The notes under the pieces were generated by a model, which searched no databases, was not told the DNA's origin, and saw nothing but the letters and a program-made list of their open reading frames with translations. From Micromonospora yangpuensis (GTDB lineage Bacteria > Actinomycetota > Actinomycetes > Mycobacteriales > Micromonosporaceae), in contig NZ_FMIA01000002.1 in the NCBI RefSeq assembly GCF_900091615.1, positions 5,704,001 through 5,768,000 of the forward strand: a stretch of DNA of 64,000 nucleotides, written 5' to 3'. Below are positions 40,682-47,888 of the stretch, one piece after another (position 1 is the stretch's first letter; the number at the start of each line of letters is the position of its first letter). Made by a program: the position numbers and the translations under genes.

Positions 40682-40849
40682 TCAGCGGGTCTCGCGGTGG
40701 ACCGTGTGCTTGCCGTCCCGGGGGCAGAACTTCTTCAGCTCGATGCGGTCCGGGTCGTTACGGCGGTTCTTGCGCGTGATGTAGTTGCGCTCCTTGCACT
40801 CCACACACGCCAAAGTGATCTTCGGCCGGACATCGGTAGCCTTCGCCAC
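40682..40849 (-). CDS. rpmG: 50S ribosomal protein L33 with three of four zinc cysteines
   Basis: 55-residue protein read from a GTG with a GGAAGG nine bases upstream: [20 protein letters not shown], then [20 protein letters not shown] and [15 protein letters not shown]. Zinc-ribbon L33 forms normally have two CxxC pairs. Here the first is intact (C15, C18) but the second reads CPRD (C41 and D44), so Asp stands where the fourth Cys is expected. It is downstream of tRNA-Thr and tRNA-Met and upstream of the hadAB pair. Confidence 0.93.
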   Translation of the reverse strand: MAKATDVRPKITLACVECKERNYITRKNRRNDPDRIELKKFCPRDGKHTVHRETR

Positions 40850-40982
40850 GGCGGAGTGCCTTCCTCGCTAACGGAAACAACTACGGCGCATCAGCGTACG
40901 CGCTGACGGCCTGGACATGCAAAGCGGGCGCCCAGTGGCGCCCGTCCCATCGACCACCGGGAACGGACCTGATGGCCGAAAG

Positions 40983-41055
40983 TAGCGGTGGCCGGACTTG
41001 AACCGGCGACACAACGATTATGAGCCGTTTGCTCTACCATCTGAGCTACACCGCC
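40983..41055 (-). tRNA. tRNA-Met (CAU), elongator type
   Basis: Minus-strand cloverleaf with D arm TAGCTCAGATGGTAGAGCA, anticodon loop CTCATAA (CAU) and T arm GGTTCAAGTCC. The acceptor is GGCGGTG/CACCGCT, with a G-U first pair, and the discriminator is A. The lack of initiator features and its place beside tRNA-Thr ahead of rpmG favour the elongator; a CAU tRNA could also be an Ile lysidine substrate. Confidence 0.92.
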
Positions 41056-41081
41056 GTGGGTGGGTCCAGCCGGACCCGTTG

Positions 41082-41154
41082 AGCCCCCTTACGGAATCGA
41101 ACCGTAGACCTTCTCCTTACCATGGAGACGCTCTGCCGACTGAGCTAAGGGGGC
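41082..41154 (-). tRNA. tRNA-Thr (GGU)
   Basis: Minus-strand cloverleaf with acceptor GCCCCCT/AGGGGGC, D arm TAGCTCAGTCGGCAGAGCG, anticodon loop ATGGTAA (GGU) and T arm GGTTCGATTCC. It lies 26 bp upstream of tRNA-Met and is probably co-transcribed with it. Confidence 0.95.
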
Positions 41155-41280
41155 CTGCGCGATCTCCCCGTGGGGCGCGCAGGGGTAAGAGTACACGGCC
41201 CGCCCCCGCAGGTGAAATCGGATCCCCCGGCCACCGTCGCCGGAAGCTCCGCCCCTGGTCAGAGCGGTTTATCGGCCGCC

Positions 41281-43809
41281 TCAGTGCACCGCGCGCAGCC
41301 GGGGCAGATCCACCGCCGCGGCGGTCTCCGGCTCGATCTGGGCACCGAACCAGGCGGCCAGCCGCTCGTACGGCAGCGGCCGGCTGAACAGGAAGCCCTG
41401 CCCGATCTCGCAGCCGATGTCCTGGAGCAGCTCCAGGGTCAGCTCGCTCTCCACCCCCTCGGCGACCACGGTCAGCCCGAACTGCTGGGAGAGGGTCACC
41501 ACCGCGTTGACGATGGCCAGGTCACCCGGGTCGGTCGCCATGCCCTGGACGAACGAGCGGTCCACCTTCACCTCGTGCACCGGCAGCCGGCGCAGGTAGG
41601 CAAGCGAGGTGGCCCCGGTGCCGAAGTCGTCCACCGAGAGCCGTACCCCGAGGTCCCGCAGTCGACGCAGGGTGGGGATCGGCCGGTCGGTGCCGTCGAG
41701 CACCCCCGACTCCCGGATCTCGAAGGTGAGCCGGTGCGGTGGCACGCCGTACTCGGCGAGCAGCTCGCGTACCTGGTCGGGGAAGTGCCGGTCGGTGAGC
41801 GTACGGGCGGAGAGGTTGACCGAGACGGCGAGCGGCTGGTCGGCGTGCGCCCAGTCCCGACTGCGCCGCAGCCCCTCCCGCAGCACCAGCTCGGTGAGCC
41901 GACCGAGCTGGCCGGTGTGTTCGGCGACCGCGACGAAGTCCTCCGGCGCGACCGCGCCGTGCGCCTGGTGCTCCCACCGGGCCAGGCACTCCACCCCGAC
42001 CAGCCGGCGGTCCCGCAGCGTCACCTTTGGCTGGAAGTAGACCTGCACGTCCCCGTCGTCCAGCGCCCGGCGCAGGTCGCCGGCGAGGCCGAGCCGGTGC
42101 AGCGCCCGCGACTCCAACGCCGGGTTGAAGACCTGCACGTTCCCGGGTACGGACTTGGCCGCCATCGCGGCCAGGTCCACCCGTTGCAGCAGGGTCACCG
42201 CGTCGCTGCCGTGATCCGGGTGTACGGCGACCCCGACGGCCGTGTCGACGTCCAGGGTCAGCGCGTCGAAGACCATCTCGTCGCGGATCTGCTCCCGCAG
42301 GCTGGCGGCCAGCTCGACGGCGGCGTCCACGTCCTCCAGCCGGAGCGTGACCAGGAACTCGTCCCCGCCGGCCCGGCCCACCAGGGCGGCCGACGGGGCG
42401 CTGGCGCGCAGTCGCTCGGCCACCTCGGCGAGCACCTTGTCCCCGGCGGCGTGCCCGAGCGACTCGTTCACCTGCCGCAGCCCGTCCACGTCGAAGAGCA
42501 GCACGGCGACCACCTCGCCGGGGGCCCGGATCTTCACCGCCTCGCCGAGCGCCGCGGTGATCCGCCGCCGGTTGGGCAGCTTGGTCAACGTGTCGTGGTA
42601 CGCGTCGTGCCGGAGCTGGTCGACCAGCCGGGAGTTCTCCAGCGCGACCGCGGCATGCGCGGCGACCGTCTCGAAGACGGGGATGTCGTCCGCGGTGAAG
42701 TGGTTGGTGTCCCCGAGCCGGTTGACCACCTCCAGGGTGCCGATGACCACCTGGCCGGAGCGCAGCGGGAGGATCACCACGTCCTTGATCCGTTCGACCC
42801 GCAGGCTCGCCCGCAGGTCGGTCTCCCCGCGCAGCCGGGCGCCGACGGCGACCATCCGCGCCTCCCGCAGGGCCCGTTCCCGAAGCTCGGTCGGCGCCAT
42901 CGCCACGTCCAACAGGCCGGCGTCGTCGGCCCGGGCGGTCAGCAGGACCTCCGGGTGCCGGCCCTGCGCGGGCAGCCAGAGGGTGGCGTACTCCGCCTGC
43001 ATGACCCCCCGGACCCGGTCCAGCAGGGCGTCGACCAGGGTCCCGTCGTGCCCGCTCTCGGTCATCGCCCGGGTCAACTGGTAGAGGTCACCGAGCGTCC
43101 GGTGCTGGCGCAGGAACTGGGTGTAGGAGCGGTAGACCAGGCCGAGCGCCAGCGCGAAGGCCACCAGCAGGACGATCCCCCACCGGTCGGTGACCAGCGT
43201 GATGAGGACCAGCAGGCCGATCACCACGTTGATCAGCCCGGCCAGCAACGCCGGCGGCGAGGTACGGATCAGGTGCCAGCCGGCCTGCCAGCCCTGCACC
43301 ACGGTGTTGACGGCGGCGACCGCCGCCAGGGTGACGAAGTGGTAGACACCGGTCGCCACCAGGAGCACGCCCCAGGTGGCCGGTCCGACACCCTCGTGCT
43401 CGGGCAGCGCCAGCAGGGCCATCTCGGCCAGCGACGTCGCCGCCGCGGCGAGGACGACGTTGAACCAGAACTTGACAGGCGCGAGCCGCCGCCACATCTG
43501 CACGATCAGCGCGGCCGACGTGTAGGCCAGCACCACGGAGAGCGGTGGCAGCAGATAGAAGGCCACCACGAGGGGAATCTCGGCAAGAATCACGCCGAAC
43601 GCCTGCCGGCGGACGACGATACTGATGATCGGCAGTACCGCACCGATCATCACCACGAGCATTGCCAGGGTGGCTGGCCACTCCCCGACCGCCGGATCGG
43701 CCACCAACGCGAGAATCGTCGAACAGACGACCGCGATGACGGCCAACAGGCCAGTGATCAGCCAGGCGTTCTCGGTCGACCGGGATGACCGGGGCCGGCG
43801 TGCGACCAT
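41281..43809 (-). CDS. Membrane-bound GGDEF/EAL cyclic-di-GMP protein with GAF-like sensor
   Basis: 842-residue protein. About eight hydrophobic segments fill residues 15-250. A GAF-like region follows (about 270-430). The diguanylate cyclase domain has an intact GGDEF at 481-485. The phosphodiesterase domain has ECL at 607-609 in place of EAL, but its other signature residues are kept (SVNLSART, DDFGTG, KVDRSFV, VAEGVES). It may make or degrade cyclic di-GMP, or both. The ATG at 43809 follows GGAGGG. A tiny exported peptide is encoded just upstream in the same direction. Confidence 0.93.
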   Translation of the reverse strand: MVARRPRSSRSTENAWLITGLLAVIAVVCSTILALVADPAVGEWPATLAMLVVMIGAVLPIISIVVRRQAFGVILAEIPLVVAFYLLPPLSVVLAYTSAALIVQMWRRLAPVKFWFNVVLAAAATSLAEMALLALPEHEGVGPATWGVLLVATGVYHFVTLAAVAAVNTVVQGWQAGWHLIRTSPPALLAGLINVVIGLLVLITLVTDRWGIVLLVAFALALGLVYRSYTQFLRQHRTLGDLYQLTRAMTESGHDGTLVDALLDRVRGVMQAEYATLWLPAQGRHPEVLLTARADDAGLLDVAMAPTELRERALREARMVAVGARLRGETDLRASLRVERIKDVVILPLRSGQVVIGTLEVVNRLGDTNHFTADDIPVFETVAAHAAVALENSRLVDQLRHDAYHDTLTKLPNRRRITAALGEAVKIRAPGEVVAVLLFDVDGLRQVNESLGHAAGDKVLAEVAERLRASAPSAALVGRAGGDEFLVTLRLEDVDAAVELAASLREQIRDEMVFDALTLDVDTAVGVAVHPDHGSDAVTLLQRVDLAAMAAKSVPGNVQVFNPALESRALHRLGLAGDLRRALDDGDVQVYFQPKVTLRDRRLVGVECLARWEHQAHGAVAPEDFVAVAEHTGQLGRLTELVLREGLRRSRDWAHADQPLAVSVNLSARTLTDRHFPDQVRELLAEYGVPPHRLTFEIRESGVLDGTDRPIPTLRRLRDLGVRLSVDDFGTGATSLAYLRRLPVHEVKVDRSFVQGMATDPGDLAIVNAVVTLSQQFGLTVVAEGVESELTLELLQDIGCEIGQGFLFSRPLPYERLAAWFGAQIEPETAAAVDLPRLRAVH

Positions 43810-43871
43810 ACCGTTCCCTCCGCCAGCGACGTCGAGCCGCGGCCAACCACCCTGGGCTGGCCCTGTGGGTA

Positions 43872-44012
43872 TTACCGGAGCACCGAACCGCCAAGCGGCG
43901 CGGCCCACTCCCAGCCACCCTGAACATCAAAGTTCGCTCCGCCGGCCAGGACGGCCACAGCGGCGAGAGCGAGCAGGCAGCCAGCGAGACGGCTGACCCT
44001 TCGAGCAGACAT
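43872..44012 (-). CDS. 46-residue exported or membrane peptide
   Basis: Short frame with a good ribosome-binding site (CAGGAG five bases before ATG). It begins MSARRVSRLAGCLLALAAVA, a typical basic-plus-hydrophobic signal sequence, and ends with an aromatic/Gly stretch (GGWEWAAPLGGSVLR). No conserved domain is recognisable. It is 62 bp upstream of the GGDEF/EAL gene on the same strand. Signal-like N-terminus and ribosome site are seen; that it is translated is inferred. Confidence 0.5.
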   Translation of the reverse strand: MSARRVSRLAGCLLALAAVAVLAGGANFDVQGGWEWAAPLGGSVLR

Positions 44013-44316
44013 GGTCGCTCCTGTCACGAGTACGTCGGAGTGAGTGAAGGTTCCACGATGGTGCCACACGGCCAGCAGGCGTAAAAGCGGAGAACGCCGC
44101 AGCCTGGCACCGTAGCCGGCTAAATCATCCGTTCGATGTCGGAGCCCGTCCCTCCGGCCCAGATCGCGTCACCGCAGGTCCGCCCCTTGCTACAGAACAT
44201 GCAAATTGCGACCAGCACCTCGAACCGCGCGGATCCCGGGCTGCACTGCAGCTGCATCTGCCACCGCATCTGCAGATGCACCTGCACCACAGTGGACGGA
44301 ACGCTTTAGTGGCATT
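44013..44316. other. Intergenic region with CTGCA-rich cluster and 14-bp palindrome
   Basis: No gene is supported here. At 44238-44289 the words CTGCA and GCATCTGC recur several times, with a perfect 14-bp palindrome GCATCTGCAGATGC at 44266-44279. The cluster ends about 30 bp before the ATG of the frameshifted gene at 44317, so it is placed like an operator array for that gene and the phosphatase behind it. Confidence 0.5.
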
Positions 44317-44665
44317 ATGACCAATTTGTACGATGATCTGGCTACGACGGCGCGGCGAGCCCCGCGCGCCGCATTGCTCCCGGTCATCGAATGAACCGCG
44401 ACAGCGCATCTCCGGGCCCGGGACCCGCCCTGCCACTACCACGTTCAGTTGGCAGAGCAGGCCCCAACGGACCATCCTCGTCGTCGCGGGAGTACACGCG
44501 CTCGGCTCGGTCGGCGCGGTCGACTACCTCACCCGCAACCTGCCCGATCTCTACGCCCAGGTCGGCACCCACTGCTTCTCTATGGTCGTCCGCAGCGAAC
44601 ACGACGGTGACACGGTGACCAGGAGCGAACTCGCATGCCCGCCACGAATCCACGCCCAGACGTAG
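44317..44665 (+). pseudogene. Probable frameshifted small gene upstream of the PP2C phosphatase
   Basis: An ATG at 44317 opens MTNLYDDLATTARRAPRAAL, then LPVIE and a TGA at 44392. Dropping one base at that point continues into an open frame to 44665 (EPRQRISGPG, later TILVVAGVHALGSVGAVDYL, NLPDLYAQVGTHCFSMVVRS, CPPRIHAQT). The second part reads like real protein but has no convincing start of its own. Together they would give about 115 residues. The frame ends 31 bp inside the PP2C gene, suggesting coupling. It may be a pseudogene, a sequencing error or a programmed frameshift. The family is unknown to me. Confidence 0.45.
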
Positions 44666-45465
44666 TCACCGCCGAGCGGGCCGGACGAGACCGCCCCACC
44701 GAAGACCGCATCTTCACCACACCCGACGCCGTCATCGTGCTCGACGGCGCATCGCAGCCGGAAAAGACCAGCCGCGACGGCGGATGGCTGGCCGAGCAGG
44801 TCGGGCAACACCTTCGTCAACTCCTGACCGAACACCCCCGGGCCGATCTGACCGACACACTCGCCGAGGCGATCGGCCACGTCCGCGACGGGCACACCCT
44901 GCGACCCGGCAGCGGGCCGTCGACGACGGTGAGCATCGTCCGATGGACCAGCGACGACATCGACGTTCTGGTGCTCGGCGACAGCCCCGCCATCCTGCTC
45001 ACCCGTGGCGGCGAGATCCACCAGGTCCGCGACGACCGGCTCTCCCGAGTCGCCTCCGACCAGCGGGCAGAGCTGTACAACGCCGTACGACGACGGGGTG
45101 GGTTCGGCTTTCAGCACGTCGCGGAGTGGACGGCGCTGGTCCAGGCGCAGCAGCGCGCCCGCAACACTCCGGGCGGCTACTGGATCGTCGAAGCCGACCC
45201 GGAGGCTGCCCGCCACGCTGTCCGTGCGAGTTGGCCGGTCAGCGACATCGCGGCCGTACTGACGATGACCGACGGGGTGGCCGACGGCATGGATTCGTAC
45301 CGGGTGCCGGCAAGTTGGACGGCGGCTTTCGCCCTCGCCGACGAGCACCCGACACTGCTCGTCGAGGCCGTGCACCAGGCCGAGGAAGGCGACGCCGACG
45401 GACGACGCTGGCCCCGCAGCAAGCAGCATGATGACAAGGCAGTAGCCCTGATCCGGTTCAGGTGA
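44635..45465 (+). CDS. PP2C-family serine/threonine phosphatase-like protein
   Basis: 276-residue stand-alone PPM/PP2C domain. The metal-binding aspartates are recognisable: D24 in the N-terminal PTEDR, D37-G38 in VIVLDGAS, G115-D116 in LVLGDSP, D213-G214 in MTDGVAD and D266-D267 in HDDKAVAL. No sensor domain, signal peptide or membrane segment is visible, so it should be cytosolic. An AGGAG lies nine bases before the ATG. It overlaps the preceding frameshifted gene and may act on a phosphoprotein in the same pathway, but the substrate is unknown. Confidence 0.8.
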   Translation: MPATNPRPDVVTAERAGRDRPTEDRIFTTPDAVIVLDGASQPEKTSRDGGWLAEQVGQHLRQLLTEHPRADLTDTLAEAIGHVRDGHTLRPGSGPSTTVSIVRWTSDDIDVLVLGDSPAILLTRGGEIHQVRDDRLSRVASDQRAELYNAVRRRGGFGFQHVAEWTALVQAQQRARNTPGGYWIVEADPEAARHAVRASWPVSDIAAVLTMTDGVADGMDSYRVPASWTAAFALADEHPTLLVEAVHQAEEGDADGRRWPRSKQHDDKAVALIRFR

Positions 45466-45606
45466 CCAGAGCGAGACTCATGGTTTACGACGGATTGCAG
45501 GACGTCCGTGATCTAGGCCGACTCAACGCGTACGATCTGGTGTTTCAGTCCCGCCGCCGGCCGCTAATCGACGCGCGGACCACTATCCGCCCATGCCCAC
45601 AGTGAG

Positions 45607-46389
45607 TCAGTAGGAGCTCATCCAGCGGAACGCCGAGACGATCACCGCCAGGGTGGCGACGCCCCACACGATGTTCCGGCCGGTGCCGGCCCAGAACAGG
45701 TAGGCGACCTGAGCGACCACGAAGACCGCCGTCAGGGCCAGGTCGACGAAGAGCAGCACGATGGTGAGCGCCAAGCGCATCAGGAACCAGACGAAGCCAA
45801 GTCCGCACCACTTGCCGATGGTCGAGTCGTCGTAGGCCCAGCGGGTGAACACGAAGGGCTTGTACAGGGAGGAGTCCCAGCCCTTGTCCCACTTCGCGCC
45901 CACCTTGGACCAGTACGATTCGCCACCCTCCTTGACCGTCGCTTGATCCACCCGCTTGAACTGCACCTTCTTGACCGCGCCGTCGGTGACATCGATCAGG
46001 ACTTGCCCGTCTTTCACCTGGATCGTGGTGGTTCCGTTGACGACCACGGTGAGCTGATCACCGCCGGCCTGAACCCTGAAGACCTGATCAAATCCGGACT
46101 TTCCCTTGCTGCGGTCGCGAAGCAGGACGTATATCGCATCCTTACCGCGCGACGGAAGGGAGTAGTCGGCACCGACCGAGAACTCACCGATCGGAGTGAC
46201 GACACTCGGCGTCTCACCCTCGACAGCCACGCCGTTCGGTCCGACCGTCAACGCCACCGGCAGCAGCACGGGCTTGTAACGGACCTTGCCGGAGGTCTCT
46301 GGGTCACAGCCGGTGAGAACCAGGCACAACAGTACGAGGCTCACCCACACAGCATGATCGCGGGTCGAGCGCCGGCGCGGAGACGGCAA
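45607..46389 (-). CDS. Putative lipoprotein with C-terminal membrane domain, unknown family
   Basis: A frame of at least 247 residues. Near the N-terminus VWVSLVLLCLVLTGCDPET contains a lipobox (LTGC), indicating lipidation after signal peptidase II cleavage. The middle (about 45-165) is hydrophilic and predicted beta-rich (VEGETPSVVTPIGEFSVGAD, QLTVVVNGTTTIQVKDGQVL). The last about 75 residues hold two to three hydrophobic helices (WCGLGFVWFLMRLALTIVLL, LALTAVFVVAQVAYLFWAGT). A lipoprotein that also carries C-terminal membrane helices is unusual. The start is unclear: I used a TTG at 46389 that supplies the basic n-region. It converges on the PP2C gene. Confidence 0.6.
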   Translation of the reverse strand: MPSPRRRSTRDHAVWVSLVLLCLVLTGCDPETSGKVRYKPVLLPVALTVGPNGVAVEGETPSVVTPIGEFSVGADYSLPSRGKDAIYVLLRDRSKGKSGFDQVFRVQAGGDQLTVVVNGTTTIQVKDGQVLIDVTDGAVKKVQFKRVDQATVKEGGESYWSKVGAKWDKGWDSSLYKPFVFTRWAYDDSTIGKWCGLGFVWFLMRLALTIVLLFVDLALTAVFVVAQVAYLFWAGTGRNIVWGVATLAVIVSAFRWMSSY

Positions 46390-46727
46390 ATCTGGCGGAC
46401 GAGGCGTCAGCGATACCCCTTGCCGAGTAACGGCACCTACGGTCAACGCACACCGTCCACTTGACCTGCACAGATTGACGCCAGAGCAGTTACTGCACGC
46501 AGCCGCATGGTTACGAGTGTCTCGCAGGTGGTCAAGACGCGCTGCGCCCTGTGGCATCGCCCTCATCGAAGCGCGTCACCGATCTTATCGTTCATGGTGT
46601 CGCCGCCGTCGATCGTCGACGGAACGCGGGAGTGCCACACGGACCGCCCTCGGCCAGGGCCGGGGGAGTGTCAACCGAACCCGGGGCAGTCCCGCCAGCG
46701 AGATTGAGCGGGACTGAGTGAGACTCA
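46390..46727. other. Intergenic region upstream of the lipoprotein gene
   Basis: Several open frames cross this stretch on both strands, but none has a ribosome-binding site or recognisable protein. A small inverted repeat AGTCCCGC/GCGGGACT is visible at about 46688-46715. It should hold the promoter of the lipoprotein gene; no clear -35/-10 pair was found. Confidence 0.4.
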
Positions 46728-46775
46728 AAGAAGAGGCCCCTGACCGGCGTTCGCGCTGGTCAGGGGCCTCTTCTT
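46728..46775. terminator. Perfect 18-bp bidirectional hairpin next to tRNA-Tyr
   Basis: Inverted repeat with arms 46728-46745 and 46758-46775 (AAGAAGAGGCCCCTGACC and its complement), loop 12 nt. The A/T-rich outer ends give a partial U-tract on both strands. It directly follows the 3' end of tRNA-Tyr and is the strongest terminator in the window. Confidence 0.9.
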
Positions 46776-46783
46776 GCACCTGG

Positions 46784-46864
46784 TGGCGGGTAGAGGATTC
46801 GAACCTCTGAAGCTTTCGCGACGGATTTACAGTCCGCTCCCATTGGCCGCTCGGGCAACCCGCC
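46784..46864 (-). tRNA. tRNA-Tyr (GUA)
   Basis: Minus-strand class II tRNA of about 81 nt with acceptor GGCGGGT/ACCCGCC, D arm TGCCCGAGCGGCC, anticodon loop CTGTAAA (GUA), a long variable arm and T arm GGTTCGAATCC, discriminator A. A strong terminator follows directly. Confidence 0.96.
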
Positions 46865-47014
46865 AGGGCGTACCACCACGCTGTGCGCGGCGGCGGATGC
46901 AAGGATAGCGGTTGCTCCCGGCCCCGGCGCAACCGGGTACGGTCGGTGGGTCTGCCGCTGGCACCAGTGGGCAGGGATACGTGTACGAGACCGCCGGACA
47001 GCAGGAGCATGAGC

Positions 47015-47509
47015 ATGGCAGCGAACCCGTCGTTCGACATCGTCAGCAAGGTCGACCGCCAGGAGGTCGACAACGCCCTCCGCCAGGCGGAGCGGGAGCT
47101 GTCGACGCGGTTCGACTTCCGGGGCACCGGTGCGGAGATCACCTGGTCGGGCGAGGAAGCGATCAGCCTCCAAGCGGAGACCGAGGAGCGGGTCGTGGCC
47201 GCCCTGGACGTCTTCAAGGAGAAGCTGGTCAAGCGGAACATCTCGCTCAAGTCGCTGGACGCCGGCGACCCGAAGCCCTCCGGCAAGATCTTCAAGCTGG
47301 ACTGCAAGGTCGTCCAGGGTATCGAGTCGGAGAAGGCCAAGGCGATCAGCAAGAAGATCCGGGACGAGGGCCCGAAGGGTGTGCAGGCGCAGATCCAGGG
47401 CGACCAGCTGCGGGTGACCGGCAAGAAGAAGGACGACCTGCAGGCGATCATCGCGCTGCTCAAGGCCGAGGACTTCGGCATCGCCCTCCAGTTCACCAAC
47501 TACCGCTGA
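47015..47509 (+). CDS. YajQ-family nucleotide-binding protein
   Basis: 164-residue DUF520/YajQ protein: [20 protein letters not shown], then [30 protein letters not shown] and the C-terminal [16 protein letters not shown]. Family members bind nucleotides, and one in Xanthomonas binds cyclic di-GMP and acts as a transcription co-factor. The GGDEF/EAL gene 3 kb away makes such a role worth considering, but this is inference. The ATG at 47015 has an AGGAG seven bases upstream; the longer frame to the left crosses the tRNA region and is not real. Confidence 0.93.
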   Translation: MAANPSFDIVSKVDRQEVDNALRQAERELSTRFDFRGTGAEITWSGEEAISLQAETEERVVAALDVFKEKLVKRNISLKSLDAGDPKPSGKIFKLDCKVVQGIESEKAKAISKKIRDEGPKGVQAQIQGDQLRVTGKKKDDLQAIIALLKAEDFGIALQFTNYR

Positions 47510-47545
47510 CGGGTTCACCACCTACCGCCGACGGCGGAGCCGCCC

Positions 47546-47601
47546 AAAGATCTTGGAAGAAACCGGCCCATACGGACGGGCATAATCTTCCCAAGATCTT
47601 T
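47546..47601. terminator. Hairpin A with AAGATCTTGG arms, downstream of the YajQ gene
   Basis: Arms 47546-47560 (AAAGATCTTGGAAGA) and 47586-47601 pair with one bulged base, and GCCC/GGGC inside extends the stem. It begins 37 bp after the YajQ-type stop and is well placed as its terminator. The CCAAGATCTT word recurs in hairpin B and again at 47789-47798. Confidence 0.7.
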
Positions 47602-47724
47602 AGCCTGTTCCAGACACCCCACAGGCGCGCAAAAAGGGCAAGCAGGCGCAAAGCCGGCACCGATTTCCGGTCGACCGCGCCACCCCATGCGCCCCCATCA
47701 CCGCCGAAGCGGGCTCCGAGGTGA

Positions 47725-47769
47725 ATCTTGGACACTTACCGTTCTATTTGGACGGTAAGTGTCCAAGAT
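47725..47769. repeat. Hairpin B: perfect 18-bp inverted repeat sharing the CCAAGATC word
   Basis: Arms 47725-47742 (ATCTTGGACACTTACCGT) and 47752-47769 are exact complements around a 9-nt loop. It lies in the convergent gap between the YajQ gene and the MFS gene. The outer arm repeats the AAGATC/TTGG word of hairpin A, so both may derive from one dispersed palindromic family. Confidence 0.75.
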
Positions 47770-47817
47770 CTACCCCGATCGGGCTCGTCCAAGATCTTCA
47801 GGACCCGTCCAGGCTGA

Positions 47818-47888
47818 CGAGGGCCAGGCAGGCCAATAAAGCCAGGCCAGCCGACAAGGGCCAGGCCAGCCAACAAGGGCCAGGCGGC
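47818..47888. repeat. Imperfect 19-bp tandem repeats before the MFS stop
   Basis: Three to four units on the pattern AAGGGCCAGGCCAGCCRAC run from about 47818; the clearest are 47837-47855 and 47856-47874. They end at the MFS stop codon. No function is apparent. Confidence 0.7.

Noticed and set aside
44238..44289. CTGCA cluster considered as a CRISPR array
   Set aside because: The repeated words are 5-8 bases with no regular spacers, and no cas genes are nearby.
44125..44475. Minus-strand 116-codon frame across the CTGCA cluster
   Set aside because: No ribosome-binding site, Cys/Arg-rich non-protein-like product, and it overlaps the better-supported plus-strand gene remnant.
46883..47014. 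N-terminal extension of the YajQ gene
   Set aside because: It begins right beside tRNA-Tyr, is not conserved in the family, and the internal ATG has a good ribosome-binding site.
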